DNA of 64,000 nt from Camillea tinctor (lineage: Eukaryota; Ascomycota; Sordariomycetes; Xylariales; Xylariaceae), in NCBI GenBank assembly GCA_022578605.1, contig MU394055.1:934902-998901 (forward strand). The letters are read 5' to 3'. The notes beneath the pieces are model-generated. The model was not told where the DNA came from, searched no databases, and saw only the letters and a list, made by a program, of their open reading frames with translations. Position numbers and translations under genes: made by a program. Positions within the stretch are counted from its first letter, which is position 1. Each line of letters opens with the position of its first letter. Of the stretch, positions 47,038-57,392 are shown in pieces.

Positions 47038-49227
47038 ATGATGGCTGTACCAAACCGGCTTCTAAGTCTGCTGTGTCTGTTCGTGGCGCCCGCGCTATCG
47101 CACTTAGGTTCTGGTAGACCGCCTATACCTCTGGTCGAGAGACTAGACACCAGATCAAATCTCATTAAATACCAAGAACCACCTAATGCGACGACTACAA
47201 CATCTGCTGTGGCACCAACAGCTACGGTACTAGAATGCTTTGAGGTGGCTGTTCCCGTCATAAACCCTTTCTCATCGCTAGCGGCCAATAATGAATCTGA
47301 AGTTTCCGGTGGAACCGGAGCCAAGGACTCTGACGATGAGGACGAAAAGGAGTCCTGCACCGTACTATTAATGGAACACGTATTTGGATTTAGCTATGGC
47401 ATGCCTTTCATTGGTATGTTGCAGTGATTATGGCATCAAGGGTTGTGATGTAAAGGGGGTATCTGACGTTTGATAGGAAACTATACCCCTCCCAGCTGTG
47501 CTTTCAATCGAGTTGTCATGAACTTTACCGCTGTCTCTGCAGGCCGCCAATTCGACCGCTTAGCTCTCATGTACTTTGGTGATACGGAAGTCTGGCGAAC
47601 ATCTACGGCCGAGCCGACGCCGGCTCCGGGCATTCACTGGACTTATATGAAGGACATGACGGAGTATCTTTACTTCTGGAAGTCACCGCAGACACTGATA
47701 TTTGATCTGGGCAACCTACTCGATGACAGGTACACCGGCTCGTTTAACACTACACTCACAGCCACTTTCTTGACGGTCGATAGCGACGAAGACGTAGTTG
47801 TTCCCGCGGACGTGATTATACCCATCTCTGCCCGCAAAGGAGCGTCTAACGAAGTGAGCCAATTTACCCTACCGGCGGATAATGCAACGAACACCATTGG
47901 CTTTCCACAAAACGTAAAGCGAGCCGTGTTCTCACTCTCGGCTAATGGACAAGCTACCGAGGAGTTCTGGTGGTCCAACGTGCTCCAGAGTGACGTGTAT
48001 ACTTTTAATGAAACCGCAGGCTCCCTTCCCGGGTTGTCTCCCTTCCGCGAGGTACAACTGCTCATCGATGGGCAGATCGCAGGCGTACAGTGGCCATTCC
48101 CGGTTATTTTCACCGGCGGCGTCGTCCCGAGCTTACATCGTCCGATTGTAGGTTTGCAAGCCTTCGATCTGAGGGAACACCAAGTCGACATCACACCATG
48201 GCTCCCCGTCCTGTGCGATGGCACAGACCACACCTTCACCATTAGGGTTGCCGGCCTGACCGACGACGGCACCTCTAGCGCTGCGCTTACCGAATCTGTC
48301 AACGACAGCTGGTACGTCACGGGCAAAATCTTCGTCTGGCTCGACCCCGAAGGCTCCGTCACCACGGGCAGCGCGCCCGCTCTCGACTTCACCGGCCCGC
48401 ACATCGCGCTCTCGCGCTCGCTGGCCCAGAACGCGACCGGCGCCAACGCGACCCTGTCCTTCAGCACCGCGGTCCAGCGCTCCATCTCCGTGCGCGCCAA
48501 CGTCAGCTCGCAGGGCGGCGCCGGCGAGGCGGCCTGGACCCAGACCCTCTCGTACGCCAACGACGCCGTCGTCGCGGACTACGGCTTCACGCAGCTCAAC
48601 AACTTCACCATCGCCGGCACCGACGCGGCGACGAGCCCGGACACCGCCTACCGCAGCGTCTACGCATACCCGCTCTACTGCAACCAGACCTACGCCGTCT
48701 CGCCCCAGGGCAACCTCACTATCCGCGCCACCCTCGTCCAGGGGCTCGAGGTGCGCGTGCAGGGCGATTCCGTGTTCCCCACGGGGCTGGAAGCGTTTGC
48801 CGCGAGCGGAAACGCGCCGCGCTTCGCCGGCTCGTTCCTCAAGACCGAGCGCAGCGGCACGGCGTCGTTCTTCCAGACGGGCGATGGCAGGAATAGCTCC
48901 GGCTTTGGGTCTACGACGCAGGCCTTCCGCTTCGGCGGGATTGGCCCCGATGCCGATGTGGAGCTGTATGCCCGCGATGTGACGGCGGTGAATGGGACTA
49001 CGGTGGCGGATGAGGTGAGCATCGGGACGGGGTCGGAGACGGAGGTTTCGAGTGCGCCGTCTCCTGCGACTGTTGTTGGAGGTGCTGCGACAGGGAAGAG
49101 CGCGTATGCGGAGGCGAGGATTGGGGCGGGGGAAGCGGGAGTGGGTGTCAGTGTGGATTTGGAGTTGAGGAATAGGGGGCAGGGGAATGGACGGAGAAGG
49201 ACGGCGCTGCTGAAGCAAGCCCCTTGA
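47038..49227 (+). CDS. Secreted PNGase A-like glycoamidase
   Basis: Peptide-N4-(N-acetyl-beta-glucosaminyl)asparagine amidase A family, which cleaves N-glycans from Asn of glycopeptides. Exons 47038-47413 and 47477-49227 give 708 residues (707 from the second ATG at 47041). The first about 20 residues (LLSLLCLFVAPALS) are a signal peptide. The family block is clear: NYTPPSCAFNRVVMNFTAVS, GRQFDRLALMYFGDTEVWRT, a Trp-containing WTYMKDMTEYL, and LIFDLGNLLDD. Many N-glycosylation sequons fit secretion. The C-terminal region (from about residue 630) is Gly/Ser/Thr-rich and low in complexity. The 3' two thirds have markedly higher GC than the 5' part. It is two genes from the peptide precursor; a joint role is not shown. 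Confidence 0.92.
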
Positions 49228-50039
49228 TTCATCATTCTCCTCTTCTGGGTTTAATAGTTAATTTAGGTGGACATTAGTTTATGCCATGAAATCTGGGGCA
49301 TGAGTACATCGGTATTTGAAGAGTAATATATATTATGAGGCACGGGAGTTATGGCAGGCAACGATCGAACATATATATGTTAGCAATGCACTCAGTGATT
49401 TTGCCTACAAGACTGGGTGTTCCGTGTGGGTACGTCCGCGGTCCTCGCAACTAGTACTGTTTGTAACTGGCTAAAACCTACCTATTGTCTATTGTAGTCA
49501 CTCAATTCGCATGATGAGCTTAACGATAGTACACGTGCGTGCAGGATTGAACACAGAGTATCTATCTGCTATGTTAAGCTAAGAGGGTGAGCTACATAAT
49601 GATGAAGCCACCTACATACGATGGGTGCTCACTCCGTCAGATAGCTTGTTAACTTGCTCTCTCGCTTACAACCCGGATAGACTCCCATTCTAAGGTTTCA
49701 CGGGGGACTATGGAGCATGCTGGGTCTTTAAAACCCAAATTTCTAGCTTTTTTCGTGTTGTGTGATACTACTTAGTTCAGTGCAATGTGATATGCTTTAA
49801 TATACGATTTAGGTCTGTTGACTTGGTACGATAGCGTCGTGCGTAACACTTGTCGGACGTAAATAATTAGAATACTGTAATACCGGTGTTAAGTTTTATA
49901 CTAAGTTATGAACTCGAACAATGATAGTCCATCCACACCCTGAATTACTCCATAATAGAGCATCAACTAACCTAGGACTTGTACGAACTTGACTCAGGCA
50001 CTAACTCTCCTTATAAAAACTTATTTGAAATACCTAGCA
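49228..50039. other. Intergenic region
   Basis: Convergent 3' flanks of the PNGase-A-like and APH-like genes; AT-rich, nothing recognisable. Confidence 0.6.
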
Positions 50040-51454
50040 CTAAGAAAGAGTCTCGTAAGTGTTCAGCCAGCTTAGAATCTTGTCTGCTGTCTCCTGCTTC
50101 TTCTTTGCCTTGTCTTCATCCGAGATGCGGCGCAGCATCACATCACTAGCTAGCACAAACGGACATAGAAGATCCTCCAAATCTCTCAAAGCCTCGATAC
50201 GCTCCACGCCAGCTATGTCGCTCGGCCGCGTGGCTTTGGTTTTGGTGATGGCTGCGTCCCATGCTTTAGCCACCTCCCACTTGCGAATATCCTCATCGGA
50301 TAGACCCTCTGGCTGTACAGAAAAATCACCTTTTAGGACCATGGACAGAAACTTCTCGTTCCTCTCATGGATCCCGCCTCCTATATCCCAGAGCCCGGTT
50401 AAGAACTCGTCGCAGGGATGACTGACAGTCGACCAGTCGAAGTCGAGCAATGCTGTGATACGCTTTGTTTTGCTGTCGTACAGCACATTATTCATAGCTG
50501 GCTCGCGTCAGTTCGTATAAACGATAGAAGGGAAAACTGTAAGGGTGAGTGTTTACTCACTTAAATCGCCATGGACTAATACTTTCTGGTTCACATCCAC
50601 GCTTCCCAGAATCTTCTGCACACCACCGCCCGCCATGAACGTATCAATACGCTCCCGTACACCCCCATCCGCCCACCCCTTCAGCAGAGAACTCCCATTC
50701 GACTCGCTCAACTGCGCCTGCAGCCTCGCCACCCAAAAGTCCGCGTACGTATCCCACGGCCCGCCTTTCAGCAGTGGCGTCTGTCCACTCACGATATTCC
50801 CCGCGGCATCCAGCGTCAGCGCGCCAAACTTCGTAACCGTAGACGGCAGCTCCGCCTTCTGCACCGCCGTGAACACCGCCGCGAGCTGCTCAACCACACT
50901 CTTCGCATCCTCGAGGGACAGCCCAGAGAACTGTCCGTCTAAGTCCGCCCCTTCCTTGAACTCGCCCAGCGTCCACCCGAACCCCGTCTCGTCGGGGATG
51001 TCAGGGTACCGGCACGGCGTCCACGCGTACACCGCGGGTACTAGCGGCGGTAGCCCTGCGGCGCGCACCGACGCGCGCGCTACGTGCTGTGCCGCTACGT
51101 CGTTCTCCACCCGGCTTGCGTTGTTGAGGCCTTCGGCCTTGGGGTTGCTCATGCGCACTACGAGCGACGAGACGCCTGCTGCGGGAGGTGGTACCGTGCA
51201 GGGCTGGGGGGTTTGGGAGAAGGTGGCCGGTGTTGCGGGGGATGCGAGGTCCACCTTGTAGATGAAGTTGTTGAAGTGGAAGGGGCAGTGCTCCACGTAG
51301 GCGATGGGGGTGACTTTGGTGGACTGCAATTGTGAGATCCGGGATTTGGGAGGCTATGGACTTGTGTGCTTACCTCTAGGCCGTACTTATGCAATATCTG
51401 CTGCACAGCAGCGAGACGGCGGTTGTACCCTTCTTGGTTGACGTTCATGGCCAT
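50040..51454 (-). CDS. Aminoglycoside phosphotransferase (APH)-fold small-molecule kinase
   Basis: Exons 51374-51454, 50561-51323 and 50040-50497 give 433 residues. The catalytic loop reads VLVHGDLTMNNVLYD (HGDxxxxN, with the codon for Thr split by the second intron). The metal-binding motif is ALLDFDWS (DxD type). The N-lobe contains FNNFIYKVDL and VVRMSNP, where the ATP-binding Lys is not in its usual place, so the nucleotide-binding residues are uncertain. In fungi this family phosphorylates small molecules or is of unknown role; antibiotic resistance should not be assumed. It ends 542 bp to the right of the peptide precursor's 3' end (both on the minus strand), so it might belong to that locus, but no evidence ties it there. 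Other starts are 51448 and 51520. Confidence 0.85.
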
Positions 51455-51995
51455 GATGTACCACGGGGAAGCTTTTTTATGAGGTGGTAAGTGAAGAAGT
51501 GGTACACGAAAGGTCATCAAGTCTCCCCTTTGTCTGGGCTGTAGGTGGCCTTTATAGTCCTAATCCCCCCTATTCTAGTATCACGTGACAACATGCATGC
51601 TGTAAGTCCCCATGCATATTCGAGGGCTATTGGTTGTTCTACCTAGGGACATCCCTGGCCGGTTTCCTCTGTGCTGACGCCCCTTGGTGGCATAGACGAT
51701 CACATACTATCACATATCTAAATGTAATCACTCTTAATAGCCAAGTGGAGCACAACTTGAAAAGGCAAGACAATACGGATCATTGATTTAACGAGCGTGA
51801 TGTTTATTTCCTTCACTTGTCATCTTAATTTACTCAATAATTGAGTCGTATATCCCGTTTTTGAAGAATTAACTTCACTATTCCGTAACTATATCATGGC
51901 TTCCCGTCTCCAACGGCCAAGTTTGAGGTAGTACTCCCCAGGGTAAGTAGAAAAGCGATGTGCTTCAGCTAAGTAGTTATACTACTATGATGTAT
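51455..51995. other. Spacer between APH-like gene and RiPP precursor
   Basis: Promoter side of the APH-like gene and 3' flank of the precursor, with AT-rich sequence near 51710-51900. Nothing else is seen. Confidence 0.55.
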
Positions 51996-52682
51996 TTATT
52001 CCTTGATGTAGAGCCAGCCAGAGCGAGTGGCGGCGGCATCGACGTTGTTGTCAGCGGTCTCCTCTACCTCACGCTCCTTAATGTAAAGCCAACCAGAGCG
52101 GGTAGCAGCCGCGTCAACGTTGTTGTTCTCAGTGCTCTCCACATCGCGCTCCTTAATGTACAACCAGCCCGAGCGAGTGGCAGCAGCATCAACGTTGTTG
52201 TCAGCAGTCTCCTCCACATCCCGCTTCTCCTCTCCATCACGCTTCTCCTTGATATACAGCCAACCAGAGCGGGTGGCGGCAGCGTCGACGTTGTTGTCGG
52301 TGGTAACCTCAACGTCACGCTTGATGTAGAGCCAACCGGAACGAGTAGCCGCGGCATCAACATTGTTGTTCTCAGTGCTCTCAACATCACGCTCCTTGAT
52401 GTAGAGCCAGCCAGAGCGGGTCGCAGCAGCATCAACATTGTTGTCTGCAGTTTCCTCTACATCACGCTTGATGTAAAGCCAGCCAGATCGAGTGGCTGCA
52501 GCGTCAACATTGTTGTCCGCCGTCTCAGCGACCTCACGCTTGACCTAGGATAATCATTAGACCAATATGCTTATGAATAAGGGTTAGTGATGTAAATCTT
52601 CACTTACCTCAGGGGTTCCAAGGGGAGAAGACGTGGCGGAGAAAGCCAACAAGGCAGTGGCGAGGATGGCGGTGACCTTCAT
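51996..52682 (-). CDS. Multi-core RiPP precursor peptide, dikaritin (UstA-like) type
   Basis: Exons 52608-52682 and 51996-52544 (intron 52545-52607) give 207 residues. Residues 1-22 or so (MKVTAILATALLAFSATS) are a signal peptide. The first KR site is at 27-28. Seven repeats follow, each with the identical block NNVDAAATRSGWLYIK at residues 36-51, 60-75, 85-100, 109-124, 141-156, 166-181 and 191-206. Acidic spacers such as DVEETAD or DVESTEN separate them. The blocks are followed by KR (1, 3), KEKR plus a short DGEEKR insert (4), KER (2, 5, 6) or a final KE (7). Signal peptide, acidic spacers, basic cleavage sites and repeated Tyr-containing cores are the layout of ustiloxin-type precursors. 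Six UstYa-type genes lie to the right. The mature product is inferred only; the segment around SGWLYI is the likely core. Confidence 0.9.
51999..52541 (-). repeat. Seven tandem peptide-coding repeats (about 72-96 bp units)
   Basis: Seven direct repeats within the precursor's second exon. Each codes for an acidic spacer plus a core block. The 16-residue core is invariant in all seven, although the DNA differs at many third codon positions (Leu of GWLY is CTT, CTC, CTC, CTG, TTG, CTT and CTC from N- to C-terminus). Unit 4 is longest because of an extra 9-residue segment. Units 2-3 and 5-6 share the same spacer order, which points to duplication of a two-unit block. Confidence 0.95.
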
Positions 52683-52785
52683 GGTTGCGAAGTAGGTAAG
52701 TATTTCTCAAAGTGTGGATTGGATAGAAGCTTGATTCTGCTGTAGGGATCTGAGTCCTAATCTTGCTTGTTGGCTCCTCGAGCGA

Positions 52786-52795
52786 CTTTTATATA
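52786..52795 (-). promoter_or_regulatory. TATA box of the RiPP precursor gene
   Basis: On the minus strand the sequence TATATAAAAG lies about 105 bp upstream of the precursor ATG (52682). This position and sequence suit a TATA element of a strongly inducible gene. It is the clearest core promoter signal in the window. Confidence 0.6.
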
Positions 52796-55521
52796 CCGAG
52801 ATTCTGAAGATCTACTTAGAACTTTGCAAAGTGAAATCCTCCAAGTCCTCTTCGTCGGCCTCGTTACCTCGATCACGAGCGATGGGAAGACTTGAGAACA
52901 CCCCTCCGTGTCTACATAACGTCGAGCAAAACCAGCGATGTGACAACACTAGGATTTCCTCACCGGTCTAGCCGTGAAGGTTATCATCACACCTGCTTGT
53001 ACATGTAGAGCTCGGATTGGGTGGAGTGAAGGATTCACACATCCTTCACATCTGCATCGTGGCCGTATTGCCAACATAGTCGGTCAATTAGGCCATGATC
53101 TTCTGTTACGGCAATATCCATGACGACCTTTGTGCCAAACCTAAACACATTTGAGTTATATCATAGTATTACGAGAGAACGGAGCACATTCATCCCACTA
53201 TTATTGTATGTCTCTTAGTGGCACTGCACGCTAACATGGTCTTAAGACACTTCGAGCAACAAATCAGATAAGATGGAGCCGCCGGCTCCTTGAAAGGCAT
53301 GTTAGTCGTGGAGTCTTGATGCATGTTGATGACTTGATGTCTTCCCGATGTCTTGCCTATAGAGCTTTTGCAGGGTGGCTGGAGGATGCGATGTTTCGGA
53401 AGCTTTCCGTACAGTGTAAACCCCTCAAATATTATCTAGGTTGTAGAATTAGGCTGATGCGAGAGAGGTTTTGGGATTTCACAGGCTTGATCAAGATGTA
53501 GTCTTGCATGGGAAGCAAAAGTACTTGCTGCTAAGCCCACGTGTTTCGTTACTGCTACGATACTAAAGGCTGTACGGTACTAACTATTTCCAGATCTTAC
53601 ACCTAAACTAGATCGTAGGATTCGGCATTCGTGTTTTTGTAGTTAGCGAGCAGCGTATAACCTTCCTAGACTGGAAAGGGCCTCACTAGGGGGGATCCTA
53701 TGGTGTCTTGAGCGTGAAGGCGGATAGTGGAAGCGTCTCTCCCTAGTTAACCAATTACAAGAATTTTGAAAGGGATCGTCAAGCCAACTGGAGAGGCTGT
53801 GAAATATAAGGTATATATGTGAACATGGCTGTTGATTTATTTTTGACACTATTTAGGTAGCTCACTATCACTTCTATATCTTCGTTGTACTAGGAGCTTT
53901 CGTAGCATAGTCTATGTTTTCGGGGATAATGCTGTGTTTTGCATTGGCAGGGATATTTGACGTTGCATACTAATTAAGTACTTAGTATAGGATCAATCTA
54001 TCCTATAATGGAATATACCTAGGTACTAGGTAGCTAAAAGACTAACTACTATGTAGCTAATTACTAGTGTAGTTACCAGCTGGTATTTTAAGCCAGGCTA
54101 AGTTCATTGCAACCATAATCTGACTAATAAGTGATTCAGCTGCATAGAATTACTCGTTTACATATAGTTTCAGTATGCGACTAAACCATATATCACGGAC
54201 GTGCGGATGCGCTTCAAACCGCGGCTAACTCCTACAGCTTATAATCTGCCTTCCTCATCGAGGAGAGCTGAGAAAAACTAGAGCTTTTTTGTATACGGAA
54301 TAGCTTTCCCATCAATACGGAAGCAAGTTTAGCCTTCTTATCAGTAGACTAAAACATGTATCATTTCTATTTGGGAATACGTGCTGGACCCTTCCCCCTA
54401 AACAGCTTATTAGTAAAACAGCGAAGGAATCCGCGATTTTCAAGTCCAGCAAGGTACAAGGTATTCTGGACACTACACTGTCTAGGGCGTCACAAATACA
54501 AAAGTACTCGTAATCAATGTGTGGCAGCATGGGGACTCTTCTGACATGACACAGTATAATTCAAGGGATGCATTGAGTAGAACTGCCTTCCCCCCCACCC
54601 TTTCCTCCCCCGAAGAAAGACAGCAACATGATGCTATATCTTCGAAACCTGCATGTTGATGTTGTGTAACCTGAGTCTAGATCCCATCCTTTCGCTGCTC
54701 TAAAATGCGAGGCCACAAGCTCGTAATACAACGTCATGTCGCCTATCCTGACCCCTCCTGTGGAGTAGATAGGAAGCCTTGAACGATCTTGCACGGTCTT
54801 AAAAGGATGGATACAGGTAAGGGTACGATTACGTTACAACGAAAGATCTATCGTCATTGCTTATTCCATCCTGACCTACCCAAGTTTGATAGTTCCGCCG
54901 CGGCAGGGCGGGATGTCGTGGCTTTAAGCAACATATGAAGGATGTTTTGGCTCCGCTACCTCATTATCCGGATGCTCCGTATTCAGTCCATGCTAACACC
55001 TAGACCTACCGGTAGGCTGCTGGAGCTTTGAAGTGAGGCAGCGGGACCATCCGATATAAGTGAAAATATTGCTGTTATGCGAGGGACTACACCCGGGACA
55101 CCGGGGTTAAACGGCCCGTTTGCCATTTGATATCCGTTTTTTTGCCTTTTATTACCTTTAAAAATCGTTACGCTATCTGTAGACCCTGCAGAAGCTCTAA
55201 TGTGTCCCTCGGCGGTACGAGGTCAATGACTGCCGAGCGGTGGGTTGAAGTTGCTGTCAGCAAGTGGGACGGGCTGCTATGACCAAATAATGACTGTAAT
55301 GCATCTAGACCATTGACTCCATCTAGTACACTAGGTACCTCAAGAAAAACATCAATGCCTATAAGCACACATAGGTAGCCTATCAAACTGATCCCATTAC
55401 ATCTTGAAAAGACTAAATCCTGAAATGAAAAACTTTACTATGTAGCTATCTTCCATATGGTATCCCCACTTCCAAGCTAACTAAAATTCTGATACTGAGG
55501 CATATGCCTTGCTTTGAGCTT
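52796..55521. other. Intergenic region between precursor and first UstYa gene
   Basis: 2.7 kb of AT-rich DNA. It includes the precursor's upstream region, a degenerate copia-like coding remnant (53270-53501) and ACCTAGGT-like sequence near 54016-54033. No intact gene is seen; open frames at 54312-54794 and 55168-55386 look accidental. Confidence 0.5.
53270..53501 (+). mobile_element. Remnant of a Ty1/copia reverse transcriptase
   Basis: An open stretch reads VSRGVLMHVDDLM and, about 50 residues later, PLKYYLGCRIRLMRERFW, ending at a stop at 53501. The YVDD-like active-site box (here HVDD) and the following LKYxLG segment have the order and spacing seen in copia-type (RVT_2) polymerase domains. 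Only some 75 codons remain; no LTR, integrase or RNase H is visible. It is a decayed fragment, and the call rests on these two motifs. Confidence 0.5.
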
Positions 55522-56518
55522 CTATTCCCAAACCTCGACACCTTCTGGTTTTGTTTTAGGGGGGTAGAATGGCACCAAATTGTCCTGTGCCCAATCATGG
55601 AAGTGGTCCCAGTTCACACATCGATGACTAGAGAATAGATTCCCCCAGGCACTATTGTGTCGACTCACCCAGTGATACGAGTAGACATTGAGATCAGGAG
55701 TGCACATGAGCTTCTGCCGCAAAATCTCTACACAGTGGTCTTTATGGTCCCGTCGCTCTTCGAGCGTCTCCGCAACCATGTCGTAGTCAATTTTCTCGTA
55801 GTAGTCCATGTAGGAATACATCCGAATATAGTTCTTCAATCTGTCAGAAATAAAGTTTCTCGGACAATATAAGATAGTAAGTTGGATCACTTACGAGACA
55901 GTGTAATTGGTGGAATGCTTCCATTCCGACTTGATACAGTCCTGTCTGGGGAAATTCAACAGCTCCTCTAGAGCGGTTCATACGATCTAGAGTCGCGCGA
56001 TCAACGCCGAAATTGCGCACTTTTCTAACGTCAGTTCCTTAAAATTATATAGCTTCAGCCTGGGGGAAATCTTACGCTCAGCAAGATCGTACCAGAGCTT
56101 ATCGACCTCTGGATTTGGTACTCCCATATATGGCGAAGGCGGCCCAGTGAAATGGGGATTAAACTCTTGAGTTTTGAATTTTATGCCTTCTTTTGCCTTA
56201 TCTAGAATACAGAGTTAGAAAGTCATATGGCAAGATATTGACATCGTTGGACCTACCCCATTGAGTATCAAGACAGGCATGTTCATTGATACCTTGAAAA
56301 CTTCGAACAAATATACCGAGTGTGAAGAAAACTATAGCAAAAAGAATTATAGCGAAAGCTTGTAATGGCTTTCGAAGCTGCGCTTGTTTCTCATACTGGA
56401 GAAGACGGTCTTTCAACTTCCAAGACTCCTTGCTGAAGTCTCCCATGGAGCCTTGGGAAAGGGGCTCATTCTCTTGGGCCTCAGGGGATTGATGAAGCTT
56501 CGAGTACTTTGAACCCAT
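55522..56518 (-). CDS. UstYa-family (DUF3328) oxidase A
   Basis: Exons 56257-56518, 56076-56201, 55895-56019 and 55522-55833 give 274 residues. A cytosolic head of about 55 residues precedes one membrane segment (LQAFAIILFAIVFFTLGIFV), and the rest faces the lumen. It carries GPPSPYMGVPNPEVDKLWYDL, then the two metal-binding type motifs: FHQLHCLNYIR and DHKDHCVEILRQKLMC. UstYa proteins install oxidative cross-links or other oxidations in dikaritin peptides, probably in the ER/Golgi. An intron splits the gene directly after HQLHCL, as in genes B and E. Its start is 0.9 kb from divergent gene B. It is the UstYa gene nearest to the precursor. Confidence 0.92.
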
Positions 56519-57392
56519 GGCTGAAGGAAACTTGGGACTAACTGGGTGTCTAGATAGGAAAGCAAGAGAAGAAGAATCTAAAGCAAAGGGTTGAAAATTT
56601 CTTTGGTTTATTGCATCCTATGTCAATCCCGTTGTTAAGTGGGAAACGTCTTAGTCTCGAGAAACAGCGTCACTATGACTAATTTAGAACTTCGCCATTT
56701 TAGTTGAAGTACTAGATCTACCCAAAACAGTTTATATTGATTACTTACATACATCAGGTGTCCATTCGCGGCTCGCGTCAGCTCAGAATTCAAGCTTCGC
56801 GATGATCCGACCTGCATCGGAGAATTCTAGGGGGTCCCACACACCGCGAAATGCATAAGTGGTCTTGCGCACTGTGCAGCTCCTGGCTTGGGGTTTGAAG
56901 CATTATCGCGGCGCAGTTTGATATAGTCTGTCAGCCACGTTTTCACCTACTACACTATAATCTTACGTTTCTAAATGCTACGTAGTAATACGCTATAGCA
57001 ATGCTTAATCGGACTCAGTAAGGGACTTCTTGAAACGAGCGGGTAAAGAGTTGATCTACGTTCAACCTCGGCATACCTTCGACTTGACTCAACACTATGT
57101 GCTTAACATTTTAGGCCTCTTATCTCTTAGTTGTGACATAGCCACGCTAGCAAAAATAGGAATACTTGTGAGGAGCCGAGGGGGGGGGTAAGTGTAGGAT
57201 TCATCGTGACCTCGCTTGGGTCAGATGGGTTGCACTGGAGGTTATAGTGGGGATGACCTTTTCATAAACTATATCATGCAAAGTTGTTTTTACAATTCGG
57301 ACACCACAAAGAAGTTCTGGGTTGCCAAAAGACCTACACCTTCGACGATCCCCTCTCTCTCTAGTGTATTATTATCCTGTCTTAGATGTTTA
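56519..57392. other. Divergent upstream region of UstYa genes A and B
   Basis: About 870 bp shared by two divergent genes, hence a likely common promoter. A run of nine Gs (57181-57189) is present. No gene is seen, and I cannot point to a specific regulator site. Confidence 0.5.

Noticed and set aside
48133..49218. 361-codon frame opposite the PNGase-A-like gene
   Set aside because: Arg/Ala-rich shadow of a GC-rich exon; no start context or domain.
51996..52682. Repeat protein read as a cell-wall, hydrophobin-like or mating pheromone precursor
   Set aside because: No CaaX box for an a-type pheromone and no eight-Cys pattern. Alpha-type pheromone precursors also have a signal peptide and KR repeats, but their cores do not carry long acidic spacers of this sort and are not found with UstYa genes. 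The pheromone reading is less likely but not impossible.
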